Assembly: GCA_904066235.2 (NCBI GenBank)
Contig: CAJFCV020000002.1
Location: 2,356,001 to 2,420,000, forward strand
Direction of reading: 5' to 3'
From: Bursaphelenchus xylophilus
Lineage: Eukaryota > Nematoda > Chromadorea > Rhabditida > Aphelenchoididae
DNA: 64,000 nt
Below, one piece after another: positions 31,804-41,946 of this stretch (the first letter of the stretch is position 1; every line of letters begins with the position of its first letter). Made by a program: the position numbers and the translations under genes. The notes under the pieces are model-generated. The model saw nothing but the letters and a program-made list of their open reading frames with translations, did not search any database and had not been told where the DNA came from.

Positions 31804-33942
31804 ATGCTCAGCGGCCCGAATGTTTTGGCTGAAAGTGAGTGTTTCTCCCCCGAGTTCGTCGATTTTTTTCAATTTTTACTTTTTTTTGATTTCGGTCTTC
31901 AGTCGAACTCTTCCGGTTTCTTGGTACAATCGCCTTGTATGTGGCTGTGTTCTCGGCAATCTGGCTGAATTGTGGAGGGAAAAAGAAGCCCGCCAAGCCG
32001 TCCGACAACAAGCCCGCAGCGGGCAAGGGAGCGGCCGCGGAGAAGAAACCGGCGGTGAGTTGGATTTTCAGGGTTTTTTTAGATTTTTTATTTATTTTTT
32101 GGGATTTTTTATCTTTTCCAGCCCAAGAATGACGATCCGAAAGAAGAAAGCAAGATGAAAAAGCCCGAGGAGAAGAAGGAAAAGAGCAAGAAGAGTGAGA
32201 AGAGGAGCGAGAAGAGCAAGGTTAAGAGCAAGAGTAAGAAGGAAAAACAGGAATCGAAGAAGGAGGAAGCCGATGAAAAGGTGAGAAATTTTGCGTTTTT
32301 TGAACCTTTTCCCACGCTTGTCGCCAATGCACAGTGCATTTTGAACTTTTTCCCACACTTGTCGCCAACGCACAGTGCATTTTGAACTTTTTCCCACGCT
32401 TGTCGCCACCGCACAGTGCATTTTCTCTCTTTTTGCACAGTGCAAACTTCAAAAAACCCGTTTGCACTGTGCAAATTCTCGCGCAGAACCGCGGCGACGC
32501 AGTTGGGAAAAGCTTACGTCGCAGCGACATTTTCGATGCACGGTGCGAAAACAAAAAAAGGAGGAAGCGCACGGTGCAAAAAAGTCGGGGATTTTTGTGC
32601 ACAGTGCGTGCCGCGACAAGCGATATTTGGATTGCACAGTGCAAAACCAAAAAAGGTGAAATGCACGGTGCAAAAGATCGGGGAGGTTTGTGCACGGTGC
32701 AGACCGCAACAAAATGTCCATGCACTTTATGAAAATAACAGTCTGTCGGGAAAATAATGTGGATTTAGCGCGTCTTGGAATCGCACATCATCGCTTGTCC
32801 TAATATATTATATTTGCATATTTTACAGTGATAATTCGGGTTTTTTTTCAGAAGGAACCCGACGAAAAAGAGGGCAAAGAAGAGGAGAAAAAGGAAGAGG
32901 GCGAAGAAAAGGAGAAATCCAAGAGCAAGAGCAAGAAGGGCGGAGAAAAGGAGGAAAAGAAGGAGGATGAGAAACTGGTGCCGGTCAAGAAACAGCTCGG
33001 AAAGAAGGAGCAGGAGATTGTCCAAGGAGCCAAGAGAAAGAAGGGAGATTATCCTACCGTAAGTTTTTATTTTTGCATGAATCTTACTGTAATTTTATCA
33101 AAAATATGATTATCAGTCTGTCGGGAAAATAATGAGCATGTCACTACGAGTGAAAAACAATTTGATTTTGCCGAGACAAAATTAATTTTCTCGGCGACGA
33201 TGCGATTTTCGATGCGATGGAGTGATCATTATTTTCCCGACAGATTGATTCTAGTCCGTTCGTAAAGTCGCCGGAGTGATTTCGGCGACATGCACTGTGC
33301 AAAAAAAAGTCGGAGAACGTGCACTGTGCAAAAAATCCGAAAAAACCTTATTGCACGGTGCAAAGAAATACAAATTGCACAGTGCAGTGTGAGCGACACT
33401 CGAAAAAGCCTGTTGCACGGTGCAAAAAGCAACAAATTGCACTGTGCAATGCGAACGAAAGGCACGTCGAAAAAACTTATTGCACGGTGCAAAAAGCAAG
33501 AAATTGCACAGTGCAGTGCGAGCGACACCCGAAAAAACTTATTGCACTGTGCAAAGAACAACAAATTGCACTGTGCAATGCGAAGGGCACCTCGAAAAAA
33601 GCTTATTGCACGGTGCAAAAAGTAACAAATTGCACAGTGCAGTGCGAGCGACACCCGAAAAAAGCTTATTGCACTGTGCAAAGAACAACAAATTGCACAG
33701 TGCAGTTCAAGCGACACATGAAAAAGCTTATTGCACGGTGCAATGTTAACTTTTTTTGCACAATGCATGTCGCAAAAATCACTCCAGCGACTTGCGAACG
33801 ACTGATTGGATTTGAATTTCAGATGGACGACGTCTTGTCCGACTGGGACTCGAAGAAGGAGGGCGAAAAGAAGACCAAGGAGGCCAGCAAGGACCTCACC
33901 GACCTCGAGTCCAAGGAAAAGGAGGACGACAAGAAGGAATGA
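31804..33942 (+). CDS. Lys/Glu-rich single-pass membrane protein
   Basis: Five exons (31804-31834, 31903-32054, 32122-32280, 32852-33058, 33823-33942) join in phase to 222 residues, and AATAAA follows near 33970. After a short N-terminus, residues 14-32 form one hydrophobic segment (FRFLGTIALYVAVFSAIWL). The remainder is an extremely charged tail of Lys/Glu/Ser repeats, including KSKSKSKKG-type runs and an acidic last exon. I do not recognise a family. It resembles membrane-anchored cytosolic tails, which are poorly alignable because of low complexity. Introns 3 and 4 hold family G repeats, a truncated and a full TIR-A MITE and a 63-bp tandem array. The start at 31804 is the first ATG of the open exon and is only moderately certain, because an upstream in-frame exon is possible. 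Confidence 0.65.
32310..32735. repeat. Family G element in intron 3
   Basis: CCCACGCTTGTCGCCAATGC is repeated three times, then about ten GCACNGTGC palindromes occur, ending ATGCACTTTATGAAAATA. A truncated TIR-A A2 end follows at 32739-32800. Confidence 0.75.
33113..33248. mobile_element. TIR-A MITE, complete
   Basis: The copy runs CAGTCTGTCGGGAAAATAATG to ATTATTTTCCCGACAGATTG, 136 bp, with the A1 interior. It lies within intron 4. Confidence 0.85.
33290..33780. repeat. ~63-bp tandem array with paired palindromes
   Basis: Units start at about 33349, 33412, 33478, 33540, 33604, 33667 and 33729 (last partial). Each has TTATTGCACNGTGCAAA, then AAATTGCACNGTGCA, then a GCGAGCGACACCCGAAAAA-like linker, so each unit carries two palindromes about 15 bases apart. 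It lies in intron 4 of the Lys/Glu-rich gene. Confidence 0.9.
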
Positions 33943-34165
33943 AGTTGCATTCGGCTTTTTGTTTCCGAAATAAAATTGCTTTTTTGAAAGGATGTTCCAT
34001 TGAAAAGGTATTCTAAATATCGCAAATTGATCAAATTGATTAGTTTTGATGCAATTTCTGAGAAAGTATTGTGAAAAATTGGAATCTAGATCTTCAATGG
34101 GAAACTAATTACAACAAATTGCCTATAATAAAAGCGGTGAAATGTCGAATACTGTAGGACAGGAG

Positions 34166-34173
34166 TATATATA
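34166..34173 (+). promoter_or_regulatory. TATA box of C-type lectin-like gene A
   Basis: TATATATA lies 69 bases before the ATG at 34235, with no splice acceptor between them. Confidence 0.5.
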
Positions 34174-34234
34174 CATACAAGAGTTTTGTCAGAATTACTC
34201 TTTCTGTTGGCGCCTGACAACAAGCACTCCCAAC

Positions 34235-35775
34235 ATGACTTTAATTTTACTTGCTGTTCTTGTCGCTACCGCAACTGCGGCACAAGATGCGCATTCGTCG
34301 ACGGTGCCGCCCAATCCGACCGCTGCAACACAGCCGGTCACTGGAACGGTGCCGGGCCCTTCACAGCCATTCACATCGCCGCATTCGTCGACGGTGCCGC
34401 CCATTCCGACCGCAGGAACACAGTCAGTCTCTGGGACGGTGCCGGGGCCATCTACAACCCCAAGCTCGTATCCCACCCCAGGCTCGTATCCGGTCCCAGG
34501 TACGTATCCGACGATCACAGGACCATACCCCTTAGGACAATTCGGCGGTTTTGAGTATGTAGTAAGTACTACTATTACATTAGTGTTTTCATAAGCGTGG
34601 CGGTGATCAAGTAAAGCCTTAATGTATATTAAATATAATATTAGGTCGGGGACTATGTTCGCAGCGTTTTTTTGAATGCTTTGTTTTACAACCATTGTTT
34701 GTTGTTCGGCAAAGTGCATACATGCATTCGAAAGAGCTCTTTCCCTTCTACTAAATTGTGTTTTTAGATTTTTTTGAAAATTTAATTTTTTTTGTTATTT
34801 TTTGGGCTCAAAAGTGACCATCTAGGAGGCAAAAATTTGCGTTTTCGACACCTGCCTTTTTCGTCGAGCAACACGTAGGCATAAACAGCGCTTTTTGTAT
34901 CGAATCGTTACGGTGATGAAAAGTGGTGTCTGTACGTCAATATGAAGCGAAGTGTTGACTGTCTCCTGGAGTGGGTGCCCCAGGGGACAGTCAAGCACGA
35001 TCCCCACCCAACAAGGCGATCATCTGCATTTTGGGGGACTGGGAAGGCATGGTGCATTCGGAAATACTTTAAAAGAACGCCACGGTTAACAAGGAGCTCA
35101 AACAACAAACAATCCTTGTAAAACAAAGCAGTAAAAAAATTCGACGAACTTAGTCCCCGACCCAATATTTTCAATCAGCACGGAACTTGATTTTAGTACG
35201 GCCAAGGAACTTTTCTGTCGTACAGATTAATCGGTTACTATTGCCACAATGCCGGATACGAACCGGCGGTAATCTTGGATGAGGAGACGAATCACAATGT
35301 CTCCTGTAAGTTGCCTTAAAATAATGTTTAGTTGGCCTATCAGCCTGTCTGGAAAATAATGAGCCCTCATCGAAAATGGGACCGCGGCCGAGGAAATGAA
35401 TTGTGTCGCGGTGAAATCAAATTGCTTTTCACTTCGATTAGTTCAGCGACATTGCGCTCATTATTTTCCCGACAACTGATAGCTCTATCGACCGTTTCAA
35501 CTTCAGCCCTCCTCTTCCAACAACTTGGCACCACCACAGTCGCTATTGGACTCCAGTTCCGCGATGATCAGCATTACTGGCTGAAGGAGAATGGAACCAC
35601 GGTCTTGTGCTGTTGCAATGACTACAACAACTTTTTCGCGCAGCCTCCACTCGGTTACTTGTTCAGCTACGCGCTTATTGTGAGTGATTGCGATGATCAT
35701 GGGAGATGGATCCCGCAGAACCCCGAAACACCGGTGACGGCTTTCTTATGCGCCAGGCCCGTTGGCAAAAATTAA
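34235..35775 (+). CDS. Secreted C-type-lectin-like protein A
   Basis: Exons 34235-34561, 35197-35305 and 35507-35775 give about 234 residues. Residues 1-16 are a signal peptide (MTLILLAVLVATATAA). Then comes a Pro/Ser/Thr-rich linker with two 30-residue repeats (SSTVPP, TQ, GTVPGPS; DNA period 90 bp) and a YP(T/V)PG tail. The last 120 residues are a single lectin-like fold: YYCHNAGYEPAVI, VAIGLQF (the WIGL position), HYWLKENG and GRWIP before the final Cys. No sugar-binding EPN or QPD triplet is evident, so ligand binding is open. It is the first of four paralogues sharing a 109-nt exon 2, and the only one with the linker. Introns hold a 0.53-kb element and a TIR-A MITE. An upstream in-frame ATG at 34142 lies before the TATA box and was rejected. 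Confidence 0.75.
34640..35170. mobile_element. 530-bp TIR element in intron 1
   Basis: GGTCGGGGACTATGTTCGCA at the left is mirrored by the complement of CGACGAACTTAGTCCCCGACC at the right. The terminal repeat is about 75 bp. No other copy is seen in the window. Confidence 0.75.
35340..35484. mobile_element. TIR-A MITE, subtype A1
   Basis: The copy runs CAGCCTGTCTGGAAAATAATG to ATTATTTTCCCGACAACTGAT, in intron 2 of lectin-like gene A. Confidence 0.8.
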
Positions 35776-36018
35776 AAAAATGATAAGCCGAAAATTTACG
35801 GATTTTTTTGACTGTTCAGTCTGATTGATTGAATAAACGAATATTCTGCGGAGCCGTACTTACTGCAGTAATCAAGTTTTAAAGAGTAAACATAAAACAG
35901 CGAAATCGCGCGACGCAAGGCAAAAACCGAAATACACTGTGCAAAGTACTTTGTTTTTATTTATTGGAGTATTTGGAAACAAAAATAAATTATGGAATAA
36001 ATATGGCAATTAAATAAA

Positions 36019-36857
36019 TTACTGATAATAGGGAGCGATCTCCTGCAGCAACTCCACGATCTTTTGAGGATTCTGCTTTGTTATTTGACCAATGATTTCC
36101 ACGACGTTGTGCTCAACCTTGAGGTAATCAGCCGGCTTCAAATGATCCATTTTGTTGGAGAATTCCTTGAAATTCCTTGGCAACAACTGCAATTTAAACA
36201 ACACAGAATTAAATCTTGTTGAAAGTTAAGGTTTGCAATTCTGCGTTACCTTCAAAAGATCGTCAAATTCCATTCCTTCATCGGCACTTCTCTTGGTTTT
36301 GGTTGAGTTAGTCGACACATCACACATTCCCAGTCCTTTACACACTTTTTTGGAGCTTCCAAAGAATGAGAATACGATGGCGCCGCCTACAAGAATCTCA
36401 CAGGCCAAGAGGTTATGAGCATTCTCATCGAATGCATAGATGATTGGGCAAATTGCGACGAGACCCTGAAGTTTAAATGGTAAAATAACCGTGCCTATCC
36501 CTTACCAATGGCACATAGAAGTCATAGGTGATGTAATAAGAGAGAAAGTCCACGCCAGTTTGACAAGGCGAACACAAGACTCCCCATTTTTCCAATTGAG
36601 GGACCAATGGGATGACCTTCACATCGGTGTTGACCTCCTTTTCGGTGTCGTTTACCCAAGTGCCAGCCGTGTCCTCGGCGGATTCGAATTCGTTTTTGGC
36701 ATCTTTGATTCCCTGCCAGATATTGGAGAGCGTGTCCTAGAGATAGTTTAGGATTAAGAGGTATATTTTAGTCATCTTACAGTAAACCCCGCATCGATGA
36801 GACCGGAGTACACGACAAGTAGAGGAGGAAGGAAACCTTGAAAGTCTTTGAATGCAT
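36019..36857 (-). pseudogene. Saposin-like secreted protein, frameshifted copy
   Basis: The exons are 36781-36857, 36506-36736, 36250-36465 and 36019-36186. Exons 2-4 have exactly the lengths of the + strand twin (231, 216, 168 nt) and stay open. Exon 1 is 77 nt instead of 78: one base is missing in the signal-peptide region, so the ATG that corresponds to the twin's start leads out of frame into exon 2. The alternative frame through exon 1 is open but has no upstream ATG before the TATA box (36925-36932). The copy therefore probably makes no secreted product, unless this is a sequencing or assembly slip. All six saposin cysteines are retained downstream. Confidence 0.75.
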
Positions 36858-36924
36858 TGTAATAACCGTAGGGGATGAAGGAAGAACGCTTGATTGTTGA
36901 TGATGTCAGTGAATTTCGCCAGTT

Positions 36925-36932
36925 ATTTTATA
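36925..36932 (-). promoter_or_regulatory. TATA box of frameshifted saposin-like copy
   Basis: The minus strand reads TATAAAAT, 68 bases before the ATG at 36857. Confidence 0.55.
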
Positions 36933-37038
36933 CTTTCTCTATGTCCTAGTGATCTAATTTTTGCTCTTATTCGGATCATATTTTAATTTTGTTTTTTTCT
37001 AACACTAAAGGAATTAGATCACTAGGACAAATTCTCCG

Positions 37039-37046
37039 TATAAAAA
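37039..37046 (+). promoter_or_regulatory. TATA box of intact saposin-like gene
   Basis: TATAAAAA lies 66 bases before the ATG at 37112, mirrored by the TATA of the inverted copy. Confidence 0.55.
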
Positions 37047-37111
37047 TGCCGGCAAAATGAATGACAGCATCAGCAACTGACACTTGTACCTAGCTAAATA
37101 ATTTTGGCATC

Positions 37112-37952
37112 ATGCATTCAAAGACTTTCAAGGTCTCCTTCCTCCTCTACTTTTCCATGTACTCTGGTCTCATTGATGCGGGGTTTACTGTAAGATGACT
37201 ATAAATATACCTCTTAATCTGAAACTATCTCTAGGATACGCTCTCCAATATTTGGCAAGGAATCAAAGACGCCAAAAACGAATTCGAATCAGCCGAAGAT
37301 ACGGCTGGCACTTGGGTAAATGATACCGAAAAGGAGGTCAACACAGATGTGAAGGTCATCCCATTGGTCCCTCAATTGGAAAAATGGGGAGTTTTGTGTT
37401 CGCCCTGTCAATCTGGTGTGGACTTTCTCTCTTATTACATCACCTATGACTTCTATGTGCCATTGGTAAAGGATAGGCACGGTTATTTTACCATTTAAAC
37501 TTCAGGGTCTCGTCGCAATTTGCCCAATCATCTATGCATTCGATGAGAATGCTCATAACCTCTTGGCCTGTGAGATTCTTGTAGGCGGCGCCATCGTATT
37601 CTCATTCTTTGGAAACTCCAAAAAAGTGTGTAAAGGGCTGGGAATGTGTGATGTGTCGACTAACTCAACCAAAACCAAGAGAAGTGCCGATGAAGGAATG
37701 GAATTTGACGATCTTTTGAAGGTAAAATGGATTTACAAACCTTATCTTTCAACAAGATTTAATTATACTTTGTTTAAATTGCAGTTGTTGCCAAGGAATT
37801 TCAAGGAATTCTCCAACAAAATGGATCATTTGAAGCCGGCTGATTACCTCAAGGTTGAGCACAACGTGGTGGAAATCATTGGTCAAATAACAAAGCAGAA
37901 TCCTCAAAAGATTGTGGAGTTGCTGCAGGAGATCGCTCCCTATTATCAGTAA
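37112..37952 (+). CDS. Saposin-like (SaPB) secreted protein
   Basis: Exons 37112-37189, 37235-37465, 37506-37721 and 37785-37952 give 230 residues. Two of the introns are only 40-45 nt. Residues 1-23 look like a signal peptide. Around residues 80-150 six cysteines follow the SaPB spacing: C-x2-C, 24 residues, C, 15 residues, C, 19 residues, C-x5-C, with a hydrophobic central helix (ILVGGAIVFSFFG). SaPB domains bind or disrupt lipid bilayers, and nematode members (caenopores) act in gut immunity. That role here is inferred from family and neighbourhood. The N- and C-terminal flanks (about 75 and 80 residues) are larger than in caenopores and are unrecognised. It forms a head-to-head palindromic pair with a frameshifted copy. 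Confidence 0.72.
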
Positions 37953-38139
37953 TTTAATTGCCATATTTATTCCGTAATTTATTTTTGCTTCCGAATACTT
38001 CAATAAACAACAAAAAGTGACTTGTACAGTGTATTTCTGTTTTTGCCTTGCGTCGCGCGATTCCCTTTTTTCACAGCGACAAGTCGCTGTTTTTCAGAGT
38101 GCGACATCCGTGGTAAAATTGTGGGGGCTTTATAACGCA

Positions 38140-38270
38140 AGTATGTAGACCAGCTGCACCGATAGCGTCGCTAAATTGAAAAGCAATTAGATTTTGCCGC
38201 GACACAATTAATTTTCTCGCAGCGACATTGCGTTCATTATTTTCCCGACAAACTGATAGTACGCATTTTT
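38140..38270. mobile_element. TIR-A MITE, right part
   Basis: The interior AAAGCAATTAGATTTTGCCG leads to TTCATTATTTTCCCGACAAA with CTGATAG. The left end is replaced by the edge of the palindrome. Confidence 0.65.
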
Positions 38271-38422
38271 TTAAAAAAAATTGTTCGCCATTTTACACCT
38301 TCCAGTATCAATAGACGATCCAAATGCCAATTTCGTACCAGGATCATAATTTTCAAAAAAATTTACATGTAACCACGGAAAGGTTGTGCAGACTGACATT
38401 TAGATCATAATATCTTCGCCAA

Positions 38423-38430
38423 TATAAAAG
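38423..38430 (+). promoter_or_regulatory. TATA box of C-type lectin-like gene B
   Basis: TATAAAAG lies 46 bases before the ATG at 38469. Confidence 0.6.
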
Positions 38431-38468
38431 TTTGTTTGGCTGAATAAACAACTAAAACAGTCTCCACC

Positions 38469-39162
38469 ATGAAGTCTGTCTTCTTTATTTTCACGAGCAT
38501 TACGATTGTCTACGGGTTGAAAAAAACGATCGCGCCAAAATTTTTAGCGAAAGCCGGCGAATACGAATATGGGGTAAGGATATTTCTGACGCATTATAAC
38601 GGCCGTTTCAGTACAATCTCAATTTAAACATCCCTATTGAGAAGCTGGCGGAATACTGCAGATATCATGGATGGCAACCGGCCGCGATCCCCAGCCAGCT
38701 ATACAATGATGTTGTCGAAAGTAAGTAATGAAGTTGAGAATCTTAGGACGCATCTATACAACAAATCGCGACCAAGAAATGGACCATTTTACGAGGGCTT
38801 AGGTTGGCTTAAAAAGGGCTTTGAGGCTTTTCAAAATAGACAAGGCTGGTTGCAAAGTTGGAAACAGAAGAGTTGGAAAACAGGAGCCATATTTTTGTAA
38901 ACGCAATTTCGTTTCAGAATTCCTAGAAAAAGTGGTTAGCAGCAACGCCGAGGCTGGCATTGGTCTAGAGTACAGCAACGGACAATTCAGATGGCTGGAT
39001 GGCTACACGCCGTTTGGGTTCGACAACCGCAACGACAAAACAACCCCACCAGTCCGCAAACTCTACACCATGTACTTGAATACTGGAATCAGTTCTGGAC
39101 GGTGGAATTACTTGAATCCGACTTATCAGATTCAGATCGGGATCTGCAGCCGGATCCGATGA
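38469..39162 (+). CDS. Secreted C-type-lectin-like protein B
   Basis: Exons 38469-38573, 38612-38720 and 38918-39162 give 152 residues. The signal peptide spans residues 1-17 (MKSVFFIFTSITIVYG). The fold motifs are EYCRYHGWQPAAI, AGIGLEY, FRWLDG, GRWNY and a final GICSRIR. Only one cysteine pair is evident, matching the outer disulfide of the lectin-like fold, so the canonical inner pair is absent. Exon 1 (35 codons) and exon 2 (109 nt) match those of copies C and D exactly. Introns are short and free of repeats, the only such case among the four paralogues. Calcium-binding sugar triplets are not seen. Confidence 0.78.
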
Positions 39163-39189
39163 TTTTTTTAGTAGCGCGAAAAAATATAT

Positions 39190-39259
39190 ATCAGTTTGTC
39201 GGGAAAATAACGTGGATTTGTCGGGACAAATCCACATTATTTCCCCGACCGACTGATAT
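39190..39259. mobile_element. Minimal TIR-A palindrome
   Basis: Two TIR-A ends (CAGTTTGTCGGGAAAATAAC and its complement) meet almost directly, about 70 bp in all, with the whole interior lost. It is a solo hairpin of termini. Confidence 0.8.
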
Positions 39260-39480
39260 ATCCTAGGCACTCTGCGCGTTACATTTCTTATAATTTTTTC
39301 GTAAATAAACGGTTACGCTTGTTGATGACCTTACTGTAAAGCTTTGTTCATCTCGTGAACACTGTTGATGACTCAACGCACAAGAAAAATAAAAATTTCA
39401 ATCGCAATATGACTGTTTTCATAGAGTTACTCTAGGCTTCAAATATCAACCCAAATGTCGAAGAATACAGCAAACGGTCT

Positions 39481-39488
39481 TATAAAAA
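39481..39488 (+). promoter_or_regulatory. TATA box of C-type lectin-like gene C
   Basis: TATAAAAA lies 64 bases before the ATG at 39545. Confidence 0.6.
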
Positions 39489-39544
39489 GAAGAGGAATGC
39501 TTCATTATTCCAATCAAAAGCCGACATTTCTCTCTGTATTCGAA

Positions 39545-40918
39545 ATGAAAGCGCTGGTTTTGATTATTGCTCTGTCTTCCATTGCCTCCGGCTATAATGA
39601 TCGTCCGGCGCCGGAGCTGCTGGCAAAGGTTGGACAGTACGCGTACTTTGTAAGAAACGTTGCTATAAACTACAGCAGCAGTAAATACTCCAATAATTAG
39701 GGGCTTTTTTAGTACAACCCCAACTTCCTACTGCCGGCTACCGAACTCGAAGCATACTGTACATCTTACGGGTTTCTCCCGGCCGCTATTCCAGATGCCG
39801 CACAAAACCAGCAGATTTATGGTGGGTATACAGTAAAAATCAATAGAAACAATTGCCGGATATGAGATGCAAAGGGATACATTTTTGTTGCATCCAAGAT
39901 GCGTTAGGATGCATTTTTTGCTATGCGGTTTTATGCAGGCGTGTGGAATTTCCATTTTGCAGATGGCGATGGGAAACTGCACATCCTTTTCCTCCCAGAT
40001 TTTTGATTTGATTGCAGACATGATGTTGGCTCAATATTTACAGCCAATGTTGCAAAATTGTTTGACCAGCTAACCAATGAGTTGAAATGACCACCGAATT
40101 TTTTAAATGGCCAGCCAGAAACCTGGATCGGCCAGCCAAGGTGTCAGAATGGCTGTAAAGCCTGAAAAAAGCTGGCCACCGAGTAGTTCAGCTTTTTTGA
40201 GGCTTCATAGCCATTCTGACACTTCGACTAGCCGGTCCAGCGTTTTTGGCTAGCCATATAAAAAAATGGTTGTCATTTCAACCCATTGGCTAGCTGATCA
40301 AACAATTTTGCAATATTGGCTGTAAAAATTGGGCCAACATCATGTCTGTCTCCAAATCAAATATCTGGGAGGAAACGGATGTGCAGTTTACCCATCGCCA
40401 TTTGAAAAATGAAACTTCCACATGTCTGCATAAAACCGCGTAGCAAAAAATGCATCCTAGCGCATCTTGGATGCAACAAAAATGTATCCCTTTGGGACTC
40501 ATACCCGGTCGGAAAAGGCGGAGCGTGTGCTACAAGTACTATAGCCATATTTTAGATAACATATTCCAAATTTATGCCAAGTTCCATCAAAATATGAGCA
40601 TCGCACTTACAGTACTCCCTCCCTCTGTTATATACAAAAATAGGCTCTTGATTTTAGCCCTTCATTTCAGCCGCCCTCTACAGCAAAGTTGAACCCTTTT
40701 CCGTCGCCGCAATTGGCCTGAAATTCAACAATGAAACTTTTGCATGGCTCGATGGCTTCACCAAATACGAATATAACAACGCCCGCAATGACACAGATAC
40801 GGATGGGGATCAACTTTACGGCATCATTCTGCATACGGACGGCGATTTGGGTGGGAAGTGGACCCCTGTGTCCGCGAAAAAAATACTTCGTTATGCGTTA
40901 TGCGAAAAACTTTCGTAA
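39545..40918 (+). CDS. Secreted C-type-lectin-like protein C
   Basis: Exons 39545-39649, 39713-39821 and 40671-40918 give 153 residues. The signal peptide is at residues 1-16 (MKALVLIIALSSIASG). Motifs are AYCTSYGFLPAAIPDAAQN, AAIGLKF, FAWLDGFTKYEYNN, GGKWTP and a terminal ALCEKLS. Its closest relative in the window is copy D (shared PAAIPDAAQNQ and KYxYxNxR). I rejected an in-frame start farther upstream (39455), because it precedes the TATA box. Intron 2 (849 nt) is filled by a palindromic element. Confidence 0.8.
39857..40507. repeat. 650-bp palindrome in gene C intron 2
   Basis: CCGGATATGAGATGCAAAGG with GATACATTTTTGTTGCATCC is mirrored by GGATGCAACAAAAATGTATC and CCTTTGGGACTCATACCCGG. 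The centre has paired GGCCAGCC motifs. Mirrored open frames on the two strands result from the symmetry. Confidence 0.9.
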
Positions 40919-41344
40919 GCTTGGAGTTGCTCTGATAATAAATGTTTGGAAAATTTGCTAGAAGAAATCTTGAAAGTATGCAGTAAAAATGAGTATAGCC
41001 AATCGTAAGGAATGCTTCGAATCCAAGCTTCTGTTGTTTTTTTTCTTATTCCAGTGGGAACTGGAAAGAGGTTAGGCAATTTGGCGCGGATTTCCAAAAT
41101 CCAATCCATCCTTTCTGATTTTTACTTGTTTTCTAAAACAGTACTGTAAAGTTGTAATTTTCGCATATGACTCATTTACAGTATCACTAAAGAAAATCAA
41201 GTAAACGTTAGAAAAAATCATTGGATTTTATCAGCGCAGTAGACTGCCCCACAGCCCTCCAGATCTCTCAGAGCTTAGAAAATCCTTTTTTGCGGACATT
41301 TGAGGCCAGTGGCCCTTTTCGTCCAATTCAAAATCACAGTCTTT

Positions 41345-41490
41345 TATCAGTCTGTCTGTAAAATAATGTGGATTCGTCACGCCTTGTAATCGCGAATCAT
41401 CGCTTCGCAACGGCTAGCCGCGGCTGGAGATTTGGCGACGAGACATCTTGCTGCGACAAATCCACATTATTTTCCCGACAGACTGATAAA
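41345..41490. mobile_element. TIR-A MITE, subtype A2
   Basis: The copy runs ATCAGTCTGTCTGTAAAATAATG to CATTATTTTCCCGACAGACTG, with CGGCTAGCCGCGGCTGGAG inside. It lies between lectin-like genes C and D. Confidence 0.8.
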
Positions 41491-41902
41491 AAACTGTGAT
41501 TTTGCATTGAGCGAAAAGGTCCACTGGTCTGAAAGGTTCGCAAAAAAGGATTTTTCTAAGCTCAGAGAGATCTAGAGGGATAAAATCCAATGCTTTTTTA
41601 AGTTGACTAATAACCGATGAATCAGTTTTTCCAGTCAGGAAGCCGTTGTTTCTCAAAATTCTGAAACTTCCAGTGTCCTATGAAACCTATTGTGTCGTCG
41701 AACCCTTGTTAATGACACCCAAAAAAACCGCTATAGAAACCAAACGTATAATTGCGAAAAAAATTTTTCCTTTGATCTAAATTTCAAATATCATTGGGGT
41801 AATTGACAAGATCAGCAATTTCAAAACTCCAGACAATAGTAAAATTTCAAAAGCCCAAAAATCGAATCCCTACTGGAATTAAGGTTCAGCGTTTTTTGGT
41901 GA

Positions 41903-41910
41903 TATAAAAA
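41903..41910 (+). promoter_or_regulatory. TATA box of C-type lectin-like gene D
   Basis: TATAAAAA lies 44 bases before the ATG at 41947. Confidence 0.6.
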
Positions 41911-41946
41911 CTCAAAAATTTTTGGCTTTTCACGTTCAACGCCGAC

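Larger units (their letters stand above)
35895..38080. repeat. ~2.2-kb palindromic gene duplication
   Basis: Two arms of about 1.05 kb are centred near 36986. Each arm holds a full four-exon gene, and identity appears high throughout exons and introns. The outer limits are marked by TTTTTGCCTTGCGTCGCGCGA on the right and its complement on the left. The central spacer still shows CCTAGTGATCTAATT mirrored by AATTAGATCACTAGG. Confidence 0.9.

Noticed and set aside
33319..33780. Apparent 60-residue-period Cys-rich protein extending into the last exon of the Lys/Glu-rich gene
   Set aside because: The 63-bp period is divisible by three, so the intronic array stays open by chance. A proper TTTCAG acceptor at 33822 starts the true exon.
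33290..33780. CRISPR-like repeat-spacer array
   Set aside because: Spacers are not unique, each unit contains its own palindromes, units are near identical tandem copies, and the genome is animal.
34142..34234. Upstream in-frame ATG extending lectin-like protein A
   Set aside because: It precedes the TATA box and would bury the signal peptide. The ATG at 34235 gives a clean one.
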